Shown in pieces: positions 51,279-63,600 of a stretch of DNA of 64,000 bases. The notes under the pieces are model-generated. The model saw only the letters and a program-made list of their open reading frames with translations, was not told where the DNA came from and ran no database searches. Source of the stretch: Alitta virens (taxonomy: Eukaryota; Annelida; Polychaeta; Phyllodocida; Nereididae); assembly GCA_932294295.1 (NCBI GenBank), contig OW028576.1:21583227-21647226 (forward strand). The letters run 5' to 3'. Within the stretch, counting starts at the first letter, position 1. Each line of letters begins with the position of its first letter. Both the position numbers and the translations under genes were made by a program.

Positions 51279-52386
51279 GAGAGGCAGAGGACGAAGCGTG
51301 CATTATGATAGCCACGTGGGGCACTCGTGCGTAGCGGGGTCAAGGCCGTTGTAGAGGGCCAGGATGCTGACAAAAAAACTAACGACAACAACGCAACACC
51401 GAAGTAATAGCCTTTTGTAAAGACGTGGCACAGTTAAATTATCTAAAGTACACAGCCATGTAGGAAGTGGCACAGTTAAATTATCTAAAGTACACAGCCA
51501 TGTAGGAAGTGCACTTAGCAGTGACATGCCAGACTCACAGACCGTGCCGATTAAGTAGTAAGTTAGGTCCACTTAGCAAAGCCAATGAGAGGCAGAGGAC
51601 GAAGCGTGCATTATGATAGCCACGTGGGGCACTTGTGCGTAGCAGGGTCAAGGCCGTTGTAGAGGGCTAGGATGCTGACAAGAAAACAAACGACAACAAC
51701 GCAACACCGAAGTGTAATAGCCTTTTGGAACGACGTGGCAGAGTTAAATTATCTAAAGTACACAGCCATGTAGGAAGTGCACTTAGCAGTGACATGCCAG
51801 ACTCACAGACCGCGCCGATTAAGTAGTAAGTTAGGTCAACTTAGCGCAGCCAATGAGAGGCAGAGGACGAAGCGTGCATAATGATAGCCACGTGGGGCAC
51901 TCGTGCGTAGCGGGGTCAAGGCCGTTGTAGAGGGCCAGGATGCTGACGAAAAAACTAACGACAACAACGCAACACCGAAGTAATAGCCTTTTGTAAAGAC
52001 GTGGCACAGTTAAATTATCTAAAGTACACAGCCATGTAGGAAGTGCACTTAGCAGTGACATGCCAGACTCACAGACCGCGCCGATTAAGTAGTAAGTTAG
52101 GTCCACTTAGCACAGCCTATGAGAGGCAGAGGACTAAGCGTGCATTATGATAGCCACGTGGGGCACTCGTGCGTAGCGGGGTCAAGGCCGTTGTAGAGGG
52201 CCAGGATGCTGGCAAGAAAACAAACGACAACAACGCAACACCGAAGTAATAGCCGATTGTAAAGACGTGGCACAGTTAAATTATCAATAGTACACAGCCA
52301 TGTAGGAAGTGCACTCAGCAGTGACATGCCAGACTCACAGACCGCGCCGATTAAGTAGTAAGTTAGGTCCAATTAGCGCAGCCAAT
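51279..52386. repeat. Four-monomer segment (1108 bp)
   Basis: Starts: 51279 G, 51587 A, 51855 B, 52121 B'. The A monomer has the private marks CACTTGTGCGTAGCAGGG and GTGGCAGAG, and GGTCAACTTAG at its end. The B monomer begins GCATAATGATAG. The whole segment recurs at 55945-57052. Confidence 0.9.
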
Positions 52387-54607
52387 GAGAGGCAGAGGAC
52401 GAAGCGTGCATTATGATAGCCGCGTGGGGCACTCGTGCGTAGCGGGGTCAAGGCCGTTGTAGAGGGCCAGGATGCTGACAAGAAAACAAACGACAACAAC
52501 GCAACACCGAAGTGTAATAGCCTTTTGGAACGACGTGGCACAGTTAAATTATCTAAAGTACACAGCCATGTAGGAAGTGGCACAGTTAAATTATCTAAAG
52601 TACACAGCCATGTAGGAAGTGACCTTAGCAGTGACATGCCAGACTCACAGACCGTGCCGACTAAGTAGTAAGTTAGGTCCACTTTGCACAGCCAATGAGA
52701 GGCAGAGGACGAAGCGTGCATTATGATAGCCACGTGGGGCACTCGTGCGTAGCGGGGTCAAGGCCGTTGTAGAGGGCCAGGATGCTGACAAAAAAACTAA
52801 CGACAACAACGCAACACCGAAGTAATAGCCTTTTGTAAAGACGTGGCACAGTTAAATTATCTAAAGTACACAGCCATGTAGGAAGTGGCACAGTTAAATT
52901 ATCTAAAGTACACAGCCATGTAGGAAGTGCACTTAGCAGTGACATGCCAGACTCACAGACCGTGCCGACTAAGTAGTAAGTTAGGTCCACTTTGCACAGC
53001 CAATGAGAGGCAGAGGACGAAGCGTGCATTATGATAGCCACGTGGGGCACTCGTGCGTAGCGGGGTCAAGGCCGTTGTAGAGGGCCAGGATGCTGACAAA
53101 AAAACTAACGACAACAACGCAACACCGAAGTAATAGCCTTTTGTAAAGACGTGGCACAGTTAAATTATCTACAGTACACAGCCATGTAGGAAGTGCACTT
53201 AGCAGTGACATGCCAGACTCACAGACCGTGCCGATTAAGCAGTAAGTTAGGTCCACTTAGCGCAGCCAATGAGAGGCAGAGGACGAAGCGTGCATTATGA
53301 TAGCCACGTGGGGCACTCGTGCGTAGCGGGGTCAAGGCCGTTGTAGAGGGCTACGATGCTGACAAGAAAACAAACGACAACAACGCAACACCGAAGTGTA
53401 ATAGCCTTTTGGAACGACGTGGCACAGTTAAATTATCTACAGTACACAGCCATGTAGGAAGTGCACTTAGCAGTGACATGCCAGACTCACAGACCGTGCC
53501 GATTAAGTAGTAAGTTAGGTCCACTTAGCACAGCCAATGAGAGGCAGAGGACGAAGCGTGCATAATGATAGCCACGTGGGGCACTCGTGCGTAGCGGGGT
53601 CAAGGCCGTTGTAGAGGGCCAGGATGCTGACGAAAAAACTAACGACAACAACGCAACACCGAAGTAATAGCCGATTGTAAAGACGTGGCACAGTTAAATT
53701 ATCTAAAGTACACAGCCATGTAGGAAGTGCACTTAGCAGTGACATGCCAGACTCACAGACCGCGCCGATTAAGTAGTAAGTTAGGTCCACTTAGCACAGC
53801 CTATGAGAGGCAGAGGACTAAGCGTGCATTATGATAGCCACGTGGGGCACTCGTGCGTAGCGGGGTCAAGGCCGTTGTAGAGGGCCAGGATGCTGACAAG
53901 AAAACAAACGACAACAACGCAACACCGAAGTGTAATAGCCTTTTGGAACGACGTGGCACAGTTAAATTATCAATAGTACACAGCCATGTAGGAAGTGCAC
54001 TTAGCATGACATGCCAGACTCACAGACCGTGCCGATTAAGTAGTAAGTTAGGTCCACTTAGCAAAGCCAATGAGAGGCAGAGGACGAAGCGTGCATTATG
54101 ATAGCCACGTGGGGCACTCGTGCGTAGCGGGGTCAAGGCCGTTGTAGAGGGCTAGGATGCTGACAAGAAAACAAACGACAACAACGCAACACCGAAGTGT
54201 AATAGCCTTTTGGAACGACGTGGCACAGTTAAATTATCAATAGTACACAGCCATGTAGGAAGTGCACTTAGCAGTGACATGCCAGACTCACAGACCGCGC
54301 CGATTAAGTAGTAAGTTAGGTCCACTTAGCGCAGCCAATGAGAGGCAGAGGACGGAGCGTGCATTATGATAGCCGCGTGGGGCACTCGTGCGTAGCGGGG
54401 TCAAGGCCGTTTTAGAGGGCTAGGATGCTGACAAGAAAACAAACGACAACAACGCAACACCGAAGTGTAATAGCCTTTTGGAACGACGTGGCACAGTTAA
54501 ATTATCTAAATTACACAGCCATGTAGGAAGTGCACTTAGCATTGACATGCCAGACTTACAGACCGCGCCGATTAAGTAGTAAGTTAGGTCCACTTTGCAC
54601 AGCCAAT
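52387..54607. repeat. Eight-monomer segment (2221 bp)
   Basis: Starts: 52387 F, 52697 G, 53005 B, 53271 A, 53539 chimera, 53805 D, 54072 A, 54340 A. The F monomer has GGATGC instead of GGTTGC but keeps GTGACCTTAG. The B monomer at 53005 has CTACAGTAC and GATTAAGCAG, similar to 5502-5768 in the far left of the window. Confidence 0.9.
53539..53804. repeat. Chimeric junction monomer of the 4666-bp duplication
   Basis: The start (GCATAATGATAG) matches 58205-58481, the C monomer at the equivalent place in copy 2. From AATAGCCGATTG onward it matches 48873-49138. The exchange falls between about 53566 and 53664. The distances 48873 to 53539 and 53539 to 58205 are both exactly 4666. Confidence 0.87.
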
Positions 54608-57052
54608 GAGAGGCAGAGGACGAAGCGTGCATTATGATAGCCACGTGGGGCACTCGTGCGTAGCGGGGTCAAGGCCGTTGTAGAGGGCTAGGATGCTGAC
54701 AAGAAAACAAACGACAATAACGCAACACCGAAGTGTAATAGCCTTTTGGAACGACGTGGTACAGTTAAATTATCTAAAGTACACAGCCATGTAGGAAGTG
54801 CACTTAGCAGTGACATGCCAGACTCACAGACCGTGCCGATTAAGTAGTAAGTTAGGTCCACTTAGCACAGCCAATGAGAGGCAGAGGACGAAGCGTGCAT
54901 TATGATAGCCACGTGGGGCACTCGTGCGTAGCGGGGTCAAGGCCGTTGTAGAGGGCCAGGATGCTGACGAAAAAACTAACGACAACAACGCAACACCGAA
55001 GTAATAGCCGATTGTAAAGACGTGGCACAGTTAAATTATCTAAAGTACACAGCCATGTAGGAAGTGCACTTAGCAGTGACATGCCAGACTCACAGACCGC
55101 GCCGATTAAGTAGTAAGTTAGGTCCACTTAGCACAGCCTATGAGAGGCAGAGGACTAAGCGTGCATTATGATAGCCACGTGGGGCACTCGTGCGTAGCGG
55201 GGTCAAGGCCGTTGTAGAGGGCCAGGATGCTGACAAGAAAACAAACGACAACAACGCAACACCGAAGTGTAATAGCCTTTTGGAACGACGTGGCACAGTT
55301 AAATTATCAATAGTACACAGCCATGTAGGAAGTGCACTTAGCATGACATGCCAGACTCACAGACCGTGCCGATTAAGTAGTAAGTTAGGTCCACTTAGCA
55401 AAGCCAATGAGAGGCAGAGGACGAAGCGTGCATTATGATAGCCACGTGGGGCACTCGTGCGTAGCGGGGTCAAGGCCGTTGTAGAGGGCTAGGATGCTGA
55501 CAAGAAAACAAACGACAACAACGCAACACCGAAGTGTAATAGCCTTTTGGAACGACGTGGCACAGTTAAATTATCAATAGTACACAGCCATGTAGGAAGT
55601 GCACTTAGCAGTGACATGCCAGACTCACAGACCGCGCCGATTAAGTAGAAAGTTAGGTCCACTTAGCGCAGCCAATGAGAGGCAGAGGACGGAGCGTGCA
55701 TTATGATAGCCGCGTGGGGCACTCGTGCGTAGCGGGGTCAAGGCCGTTTTAGAGGGCTAGGATGCTGACAAGAAAACAAACGACAACAACGCAACACCGA
55801 AGTGTAATAGCCTTTTGGAACGACGTGGCACAGTTAAATTATCTAAATTACACAGCCATGTAGGAAGTGCACTTAGCATTGACATGCCAGACTTACAGAC
55901 CGCGCCGATTAAGTAGTAAGTTAGGTCCACTTTGCACAGCCAATGAGAGGCAGAGGACGAAGCGTGCATTATGATAGCCACGTGGGGCACTCGTGCGTAG
56001 CGGGGTCAAGGCCGTTGTAGAGGGCCAGGATGCTGACAAAAAAACTAACGACAACAACGCAACACCGAAGTAATAGCCTTTTGTAAAGACGTGGCACAGT
56101 TAAATTATCTAAAGTACACAGCCATGTAGGAAGTGGCACAGTTAAATTATCTAAAGTACACAGCCATGTAGGAAGTGCACTTAGCAGTGACATGCCAGAC
56201 TCACAGACCGTGCCGATTAAGTAGTAAGTTAGGTCCACTTAGCAAAGCCAATGAGAGGCAGAGGACGAAGCGTGCATTATGATAGCCACGTGGGGCACTT
56301 GTGCGTAGCAGGGTCAAGGCCGTTGTAGAGGGCTAGGATGCTGACAAGAAAACAAACGACAACAACGCAACACCGAAGTGTAATAGCCTTTTGGAACGAC
56401 GTGGCAGAGTTAAATTATCTAAAGTACACAGCCATGTAGGAAGTGCACTTAGCAGTGACATGCCAGACTCACAGACCGCGCCGATTAAGTAGTAAGTTAG
56501 GTCAACTTAGCGCAGCCAATGAGAGGCAGAGGACGAAGCGTGCATAATGATAGCCACGTGGGGCACTCGTGCGTAGCGGGGTCAAGGCCGTTGTAGAGGG
56601 CCAGGATGCTGACGAAAAAACTAACGACAACAACGCAACACCGAAGTAATAGCCTTTTGTAAAGACGTGGCACAGTTAAATTATCTAAAGTACACAGCCA
56701 TGTAGGAAGTGCACTTAGCAGTGACATGCCAGACTCACAGACCGCGCCGATTAAGTAGTAAGTTAGGTCCACTTAGCACAGCCTATGAGAGGCAGAGGAC
56801 TAAGCGTGCATTATGATAGCCACGTGGGGCACTCGTGCGTAGCGGGGTCAAGGCCGTTGTAGAGGGCCAGGATGCTGGCAAGAAAACAAACGACAACAAC
56901 GCAACACCGAAGTAATAGCCGATTGTAAAGACGTGGCACAGTTAAATTATCAATAGTACACAGCCATGTAGGAAGTGCACTCAGCAGTGACATGCCAGAC
57001 TCACAGACCGCGCCGATTAAGTAGTAAGTTAGGTCCAATTAGCGCAGCCAAT
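54608..57052. repeat. Copy of 49942-52386 (9 monomers)
   Basis: Starts: 54608 A, 54876 B'', 55142 D, 55409 A, 55677 A, 55945 G, 56253 A, 56521 B, 56787 B'. It is part of copy 2 of the 4666-bp duplication, and I saw no differences from 49942-52386. Confidence 0.92.
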
Positions 57053-60000
57053 GAGAGGCAGAGGACGAAGCGTGCATTATGATAGCCGCGTGGGGCACTC
57101 GTGCGTAGCGGGGTCAAGGCCGTTGTAGAGGGCCAGGATGCTGACAAGAAAACAAACGACAACAACGCAACACCGAAGTGTAATAGCCTTTTGGAACGAC
57201 GTGGCACAGTTAAATTATCTAAAGTACACAGCCATGTAGGAAGTGGCACAGTTAAATTATCTAAAGTACACAGCCATGTAGGAAGTGACCTTAGCAGTGA
57301 CATGCCAGACTCACAGACCGTGCCGACTAAGTAGTAAGTTAGGTCCACTTTGCACAGCCAATGAGAGGCAGAGGACGAAGCGTGCATTATGATAGCCACG
57401 TGGGGCACTCGTGCGTAGCGGGGTCAAGGCCGTTGTAGAGGGCCAGGATGCTGACAAAAAAACTAACGACAACAACGCAACACCGAAGTAATAGCCTTTT
57501 GTAAAGACGTGGCACAGTTAAATTATCTAAAGTACACAGCCATGTAGGAAGTGGCACAGTTAAATTATCTAAAGTACACAGCCATGTAGGAAGTGCACTT
57601 AGCAGTGACATGCCAGACTCACAGACCGTGCCGACTAAGTAGTAAGTTAGGTCCACTTTGCACAGCCAATGAGAGGCAGAGGACGAAGCGTGCATTATGA
57701 TAGCCACGTGGGGCACTCGTGCGTAGCGGGGTCAAGGCCGTTGTAGAGGGCCAGGATGCTGACAAAAAAACTAACGACAACAACGCAACACCGAAGTAAT
57801 AGCCTTTTGTAAAGACGTGGCACAGTTAAATTATCTACAGTACACAGCCATGTAGGAAGTGCACTTAGCAGTGACATGCCAGACTCACAGACCGTGCCGA
57901 TTAAGCAGTAAGTTAGGTCCACTTAGCGCAGCCAATGAGAGGCAGAGGACGAAGCGTGCATTATGATAGCCACGTGGGGCACTCGTGCGTAGCGGGGTCA
58001 AGGCCGTTGTAGAGGGCTACGATGCTGACAAGAAAACAAACGACAACAACGCAACACCGAAGTGTAATAGCCTTTTGGAACGACGTGGCACAGTTAAATT
58101 ATCTACAGTACACAGCCATGTAGGAAGTGCACTTAGCAGTGACATGCCAGACTCACAGACCGTGCCGATTAAGTAGTAAGTTAGGTCCACTTAGCACAGC
58201 CAATGAGAGGCAGAGGACGAAGCGTGCATAATGATAGCCACGTGGGGCACTCGTGCGTAGCGGGGTCAAGGCCGTTGTAGAGGGCCAGGATGCTGACGAA
58301 AAAACTAACGACAACAACGCAACACCGAAGTGAAATACTCTATAATAGCGTCAGGGAATGACGTGGCACAGTTAAATTATCAAGAGTACAAAAAATGTAG
58401 TAAGTGCACTTAGCAGTGAGATGCCAGACTCACAGACCGCGCCGATTAAGTAGTAAGTTAGGTCCACTTAGCACAGCCAATGAGAGGCAGAGGACGAAGC
58501 GTGCATTATGATAGCCACGTGGGGCACTCGTGCGTAGCGAGGTCAAGGCCGTTGTAGAGGGCCAGGATGCTGACAAGAAAACAAACGACAACAACGCAAC
58601 ACCGAAGTGAAATACTCTATAGTAGCGTCAGGGAACGACGTGGCATAGTTATATTATCAAGAGTACAAAAAATGTAGTAAGTGCACTTGGCAGTGAGATG
58701 CCAGACTCACAGACCGTGCCGATTAAGTAGTAAGTTAGGTCCACTTTGCACAGCCAATGAGAGGCAGAGGACGAAGCGTGCATTATGATAGCCACGTGGG
58801 GCACTCGTGCGTAGCGGGGTCAAGGCCGTTGTAGAGGGCTAGGATGCTGACAAGAAAACAAACGACAATAACGCAACACCGAAGTGTAATAGCCTTTTGG
58901 AACGACGTGGCACAGTTAAATTATCTAAAGTACACAGCCATGTAGGAAGTGCACTTAGCAGTGACATGCCAGACTCACAGACCGTGCCGATTAAGTAGTA
59001 AGTTAGGTCCACTTAGCACAGCCAATGAGAGGCAGAGGACGAAACGTGCATTATGATAGCCACGTGGGGCTCTCGTGCGTAGCGGGGTCAAGGCCGTTGT
59101 AGAGGGCCAGGATGCTGACAAAAAAACTAACGACAACAACGCAACACCGAAGTAATAGCCTTTTGTAAAGACGTGGCACAGTTAAATTATCTAAAGTACA
59201 CAGCCATGTAGGAAGTGCACTTAGCATTGACATGCCAGACTCACAGACCGTGCCGATTATGTAGTAAGTTAGGTCCACTTTGCACAGCCAATGAGAGGCA
59301 GAGGACGAAGCGTGCATTATGATAGCCACGTGGGGCACTCGTGCGTAGCGGGGTCAAGGCCGTTGTAGAGGGCTAGGATGCTGACAAGAAAACAAACGAC
59401 AATAACGCAACACCGAAGTGTAATAGCCTTTTGGAACGACGTGGCACAGTTAAATTATCTAAAGTACACAGCCATGTAGGAAGTGCACTTAGCAGTGACA
59501 TGCCAGACTCACAGACCGTGCCGATTAAGTAGTAAGTTAGGTCCACTTAGCACAGCCAATGAGAGGCAGAGGACGAAGCGTGCATTATGATAGCCACGTG
59601 GGGCACTCGTGCGTAGCGGGGTCAAGGCCGTTGTAGAGGGCCAGGATGCTGACGAAAAAACTAACGACAACAACGCAACACCGAAGTAATAGCCTTTTGT
59701 AAAGACGTGGCACAGTTAAATTATCTAAAGTACACAGCCATGTAGGAAGTGCACTTAGCAGTGACATGCCAGACTCACAGACCGCGCCGATTAAGTAGTA
59801 AGTTAGGTCCACTTAGCACAGCCTATGAGAGGCAGAGGACTAAGCGTGCATTATGATAGCCACGTGGGGCACTCGTGCGTAGCGGGGTCAAGGCCGTTGT
59901 AGAGGGCCAGGATGCTGGCAAGAAAACAAACGACAACAACGCAACACCGAAGTAATAGCCGATTGTAAAGACGTGGCACAGTTAAATTATCAATAGTACA

Positions 60001-60628
60001 CAGCCATGTAGGAAGTGCACTTAGCAGTGACATGCCAGACTCACAGACCGCGCCGATTAAGTAGTAAGTTAGGTCCAATTAGCGCAGCCAATGAGAGGCA
60101 GAGGACGAAGCGTGCATTATGATAGCCACGTGGGGCACTCGTGCGTAGCGGGGTCAAGGCCGTTGTAGAGGGCTAGGATGCTGACAAGAAAACAAACGAC
60201 AACAACGCAACACCGAAGTGTAATAGCCTTTTGGAACGACGTGGCACAGTTAAATTATCTAAAGTACACAGCCATGTAGGAAGTGCACTTAGCATTGACA
60301 TGCCAGACTCACAGACCGTGCCGATTATGTAGTAAGTTAGGTCCACTTTGCACAGCCAATGAGAGGCAGAGGACGAAGCGTGCATTATGATAGCCACGTG
60401 GGGCACTCGTGCGTAGCGGGGTCAAGGCCGTTGTAGAGGGCTAGGATGCTGACAAGAAAACAAACGACAATAACGCAACACCGAAGTGTAATAGCCTTTT
60501 GGAACGACGTGGCACAGTTAAATTATCTAAAGTACACAGCCATGTAGGAAGTGCACTTAGCAGTGACATGCCAGACTCACAGACCGTGCCGATTAAGTAG
60601 TAAGTTAGGTCCACTTAGCACAGCCAAT
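57053..60628. repeat. 3576-bp tandem duplication, copy 1 (13 monomers)
   Basis: Starts: 57053 F, 57363 G, 57671 B, 57937 A, 58205 C, 58482 C, 58759 A, 59027 B, 59293 A, 59561 B, 59827 B', 60093 A, 60361 A. Private marks shared with copy 2 are GGGAATGACG in the first C, GTTATATTATC in the second C, and GACGAAACGTGC with GGGGCTCTCG in the B at 59027. Confidence 0.94.
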
Positions 60629-63600
60629 GAGAGGCAGAGGACGAAGCGTGCATTATGATAGCCGCGTGGGGCACTCGTGCGTAGCGGGGTCAAGGCCGTT
60701 GTAGAGGGCCAGGATGCTGACAAGAAAACAAACGACAACAACGCAACACCGAAGTGTAATAGCCTTTTGGAACGACGTGGCACAGTTAAATTATCTAAAG
60801 TACACAGCCATGTAGGAAGTGGCACAGTTAAATTATCTAAAGTACACAGCCATGTAGGAAGTGACCTTAGCAGTGACATGCCAGACTCACAGACCGTGCC
60901 GACTAAGTAGTAAGTTAGGTCCACTTTGCACAGCCAATGAGAGGCAGAGGACGAAGCGTGCATTATGATAGCCACGTGGGGCACTCGTGCGTAGCGGGGT
61001 CAAGGCCGTTGTAGAGGGCCAGGATGCTGACAAAAAAACTAACGACAACAACGCAACACCGAAGTAATAGCCTTTTGTAAAGACGTGGCACAGTTAAATT
61101 ATCTAAAGTACACAGCCATGTAGGAAGTGGCACAGTTAAATTATCTAAAGTACACAGCCATGTAGGAAGTGCACTTAGCAGTGACATGCCAGACTCACAG
61201 ACCGTGCCGACTAAGTAGTAAGTTAGGTCCACTTTGCACAGCCAATGAGAGGCAGAGGACGAAGCGTGCATTATGATAGCCACGTGGGGCACTCGTGCGT
61301 AGCGGGGTCAAGGCCGTTGTAGAGGGCCAGGATGCTGACAAAAAAACTAACGACAACAACGCAACACCGAAGTAATAGCCTTTTGTAAAGACGTGGCACA
61401 GTTAAATTATCTACAGTACACAGCCATGTAGGAAGTGCACTTAGCAGTGACATGCCAGACTCACAGACCGTGCCGATTAAGCAGTAAGTTAGGTCCACTT
61501 AGCGCAGCCAATGAGAGGCAGAGGACGAAGCGTGCATTATGATAGCCACGTGGGGCACTCGTGCGTAGCGGGGTCAAGGCCGTTGTAGAGGGCTACGATG
61601 CTGACAAGAAAACAAACGACAACAACGCAACACCGAAGTGTAATAGCCTTTTGGAACGACGTGGCACAGTTAAATTATCTACAGTACACAGCCATGTAGG
61701 AAGTGCACTTAGCAGTGACATGCCAGACTCACAGACCGTGCCGATTAAGTAGTAAGTTAGGTCCACTTAGCACAGCCAATGAGAGGCAGAGGACGAAGCG
61801 TGCATAATGATAGCCACGTGGGGCACTCGTGCGTAGCGGGGTCAAGGCCGTTGTAGAGGGCCAGGATGCTGACGAAAAAACTAACGACAACAACGCAACA
61901 CCGAAGTGAAATACTCTATAATAGCGTCAGGGAATGACGTGGCACAGTTAAATTATCAAGAGTACAAAAAATGTAGTAAGTGCACTTAGCAGTGAGATGC
62001 CAGACTCACAGACCGCGCCGATTAAGTAGTAAGTTAGGTCCACTTAGCACAGCCAATGAGAGGCAGAGGACGAAGCGTGCATTATGATAGCCACGTGGGG
62101 CACTCGTGCGTAGCGAGGTCAAGGCCGTTGTAGAGGGCCAGGATGCTGACAAGAAAACAAACGACAACAACGCAACACCGAAGTGAAATACTCTATAGTA
62201 GCGTCAGGGAACGACGTGGCATAGTTATATTATCAAGAGTACAAAAAATGTAGTAAGTGCACTTGGCAGTGAGATGCCAGACTCACAGACCGTGCCGATT
62301 AAGTAGTAAGTTAGGTCCACTTTGCACAGCCAATGAGAGGCAGAGGACGAAGCGTGCATTATGATAGCCACGTGGGGCACTCGTGCGTAGCGGGGTCAAG
62401 GCCGTTGTAGAGGGCTAGGATGCTGACAAGAAAACAAACGACAATAACGCAACACCGAAGTGTAATAGCCTTTTGGAACGACGTGGCACAGTTAAATTAT
62501 CTAAAGTACACAGCCATGTAGGAAGTGCACTTAGCAGTGACATGCCAGACTCACAGACCGTGCCGATTAAGTAGTAAGTTAGGTCCACTTAGCACAGCCA
62601 ATGAGAGGCAGAGGACGAAACGTGCATTATGATAGCCACGTGGGGCTCTCGTGCGTAGCGGGGTCAAGGCCGTTGTAGAGGGCCAGGATGCTGACAAAAA
62701 AACTAACGACAACAACGCAACACCGAAGTAATAGCCTTTTGTAAAGACGTGGCACAGTTAAATTATCTAAAGTACACAGCCATGTAGGAAGTGCACTTAG
62801 CATTGACATGCCAGACTCACAGACCGTGCCGATTATGTAGTAAGTTAGGTCCACTTTGCACAGCCAATGAGAGGCAGAGGACGAAGCGTGCATTATGATA
62901 GCCACGTGGGGCACTCGTGCGTAGCGGGGTCAAGGCCGTTGTAGAGGGCTAGGATGCTGACAAGAAAACAAACGACAATAACGCAACACCGAAGTGTAAT
63001 AGCCTTTTGGAACGACGTGGCACAGTTAAATTATCTAAAGTACACAGCCATGTAGGAAGTGCACTTAGCAGTGACATGCCAGACTCACAGACCGTGCCGA
63101 TTAAGTAGTAAGTTAGGTCCACTTAGCACAGCCAATGAGAGGCAGAGGACGAAGCGTGCATTATGATAGCCACGTGGGGCACTCGTGCGTAGCGGGGTCA
63201 AGGCCGTTGTAGAGGGCCAGGATGCTGACGAAAAAACTAACGACAACAACGCAACACCGAAGTAATAGCCTTTTGTAAAGACGTGGCACAGTTAAATTAT
63301 CTAAAGTACACAGCCATGTAGGAAGTGCACTTAGCAGTGACATGCCAGACTCACAGACCGCGCCGATTAAGTAGTAAGTTAGGTCCACTTAGCACAGCCT
63401 ATGAGAGGCAGAGGACTAAGCGTGCATTATGATAGCCACGTGGGGCACTCGTGCGTAGCGGGGTCAAGGCCGTTGTAGAGGGCCAGGATGCTGGCAAGAA
63501 AACAAACGACAACAACGCAACACCGAAGTAATAGCCGATTGTAAAGACGTGGCACAGTTAAATTATCAATAGTACACAGCCATGTAGGAAGTGCACTTAG

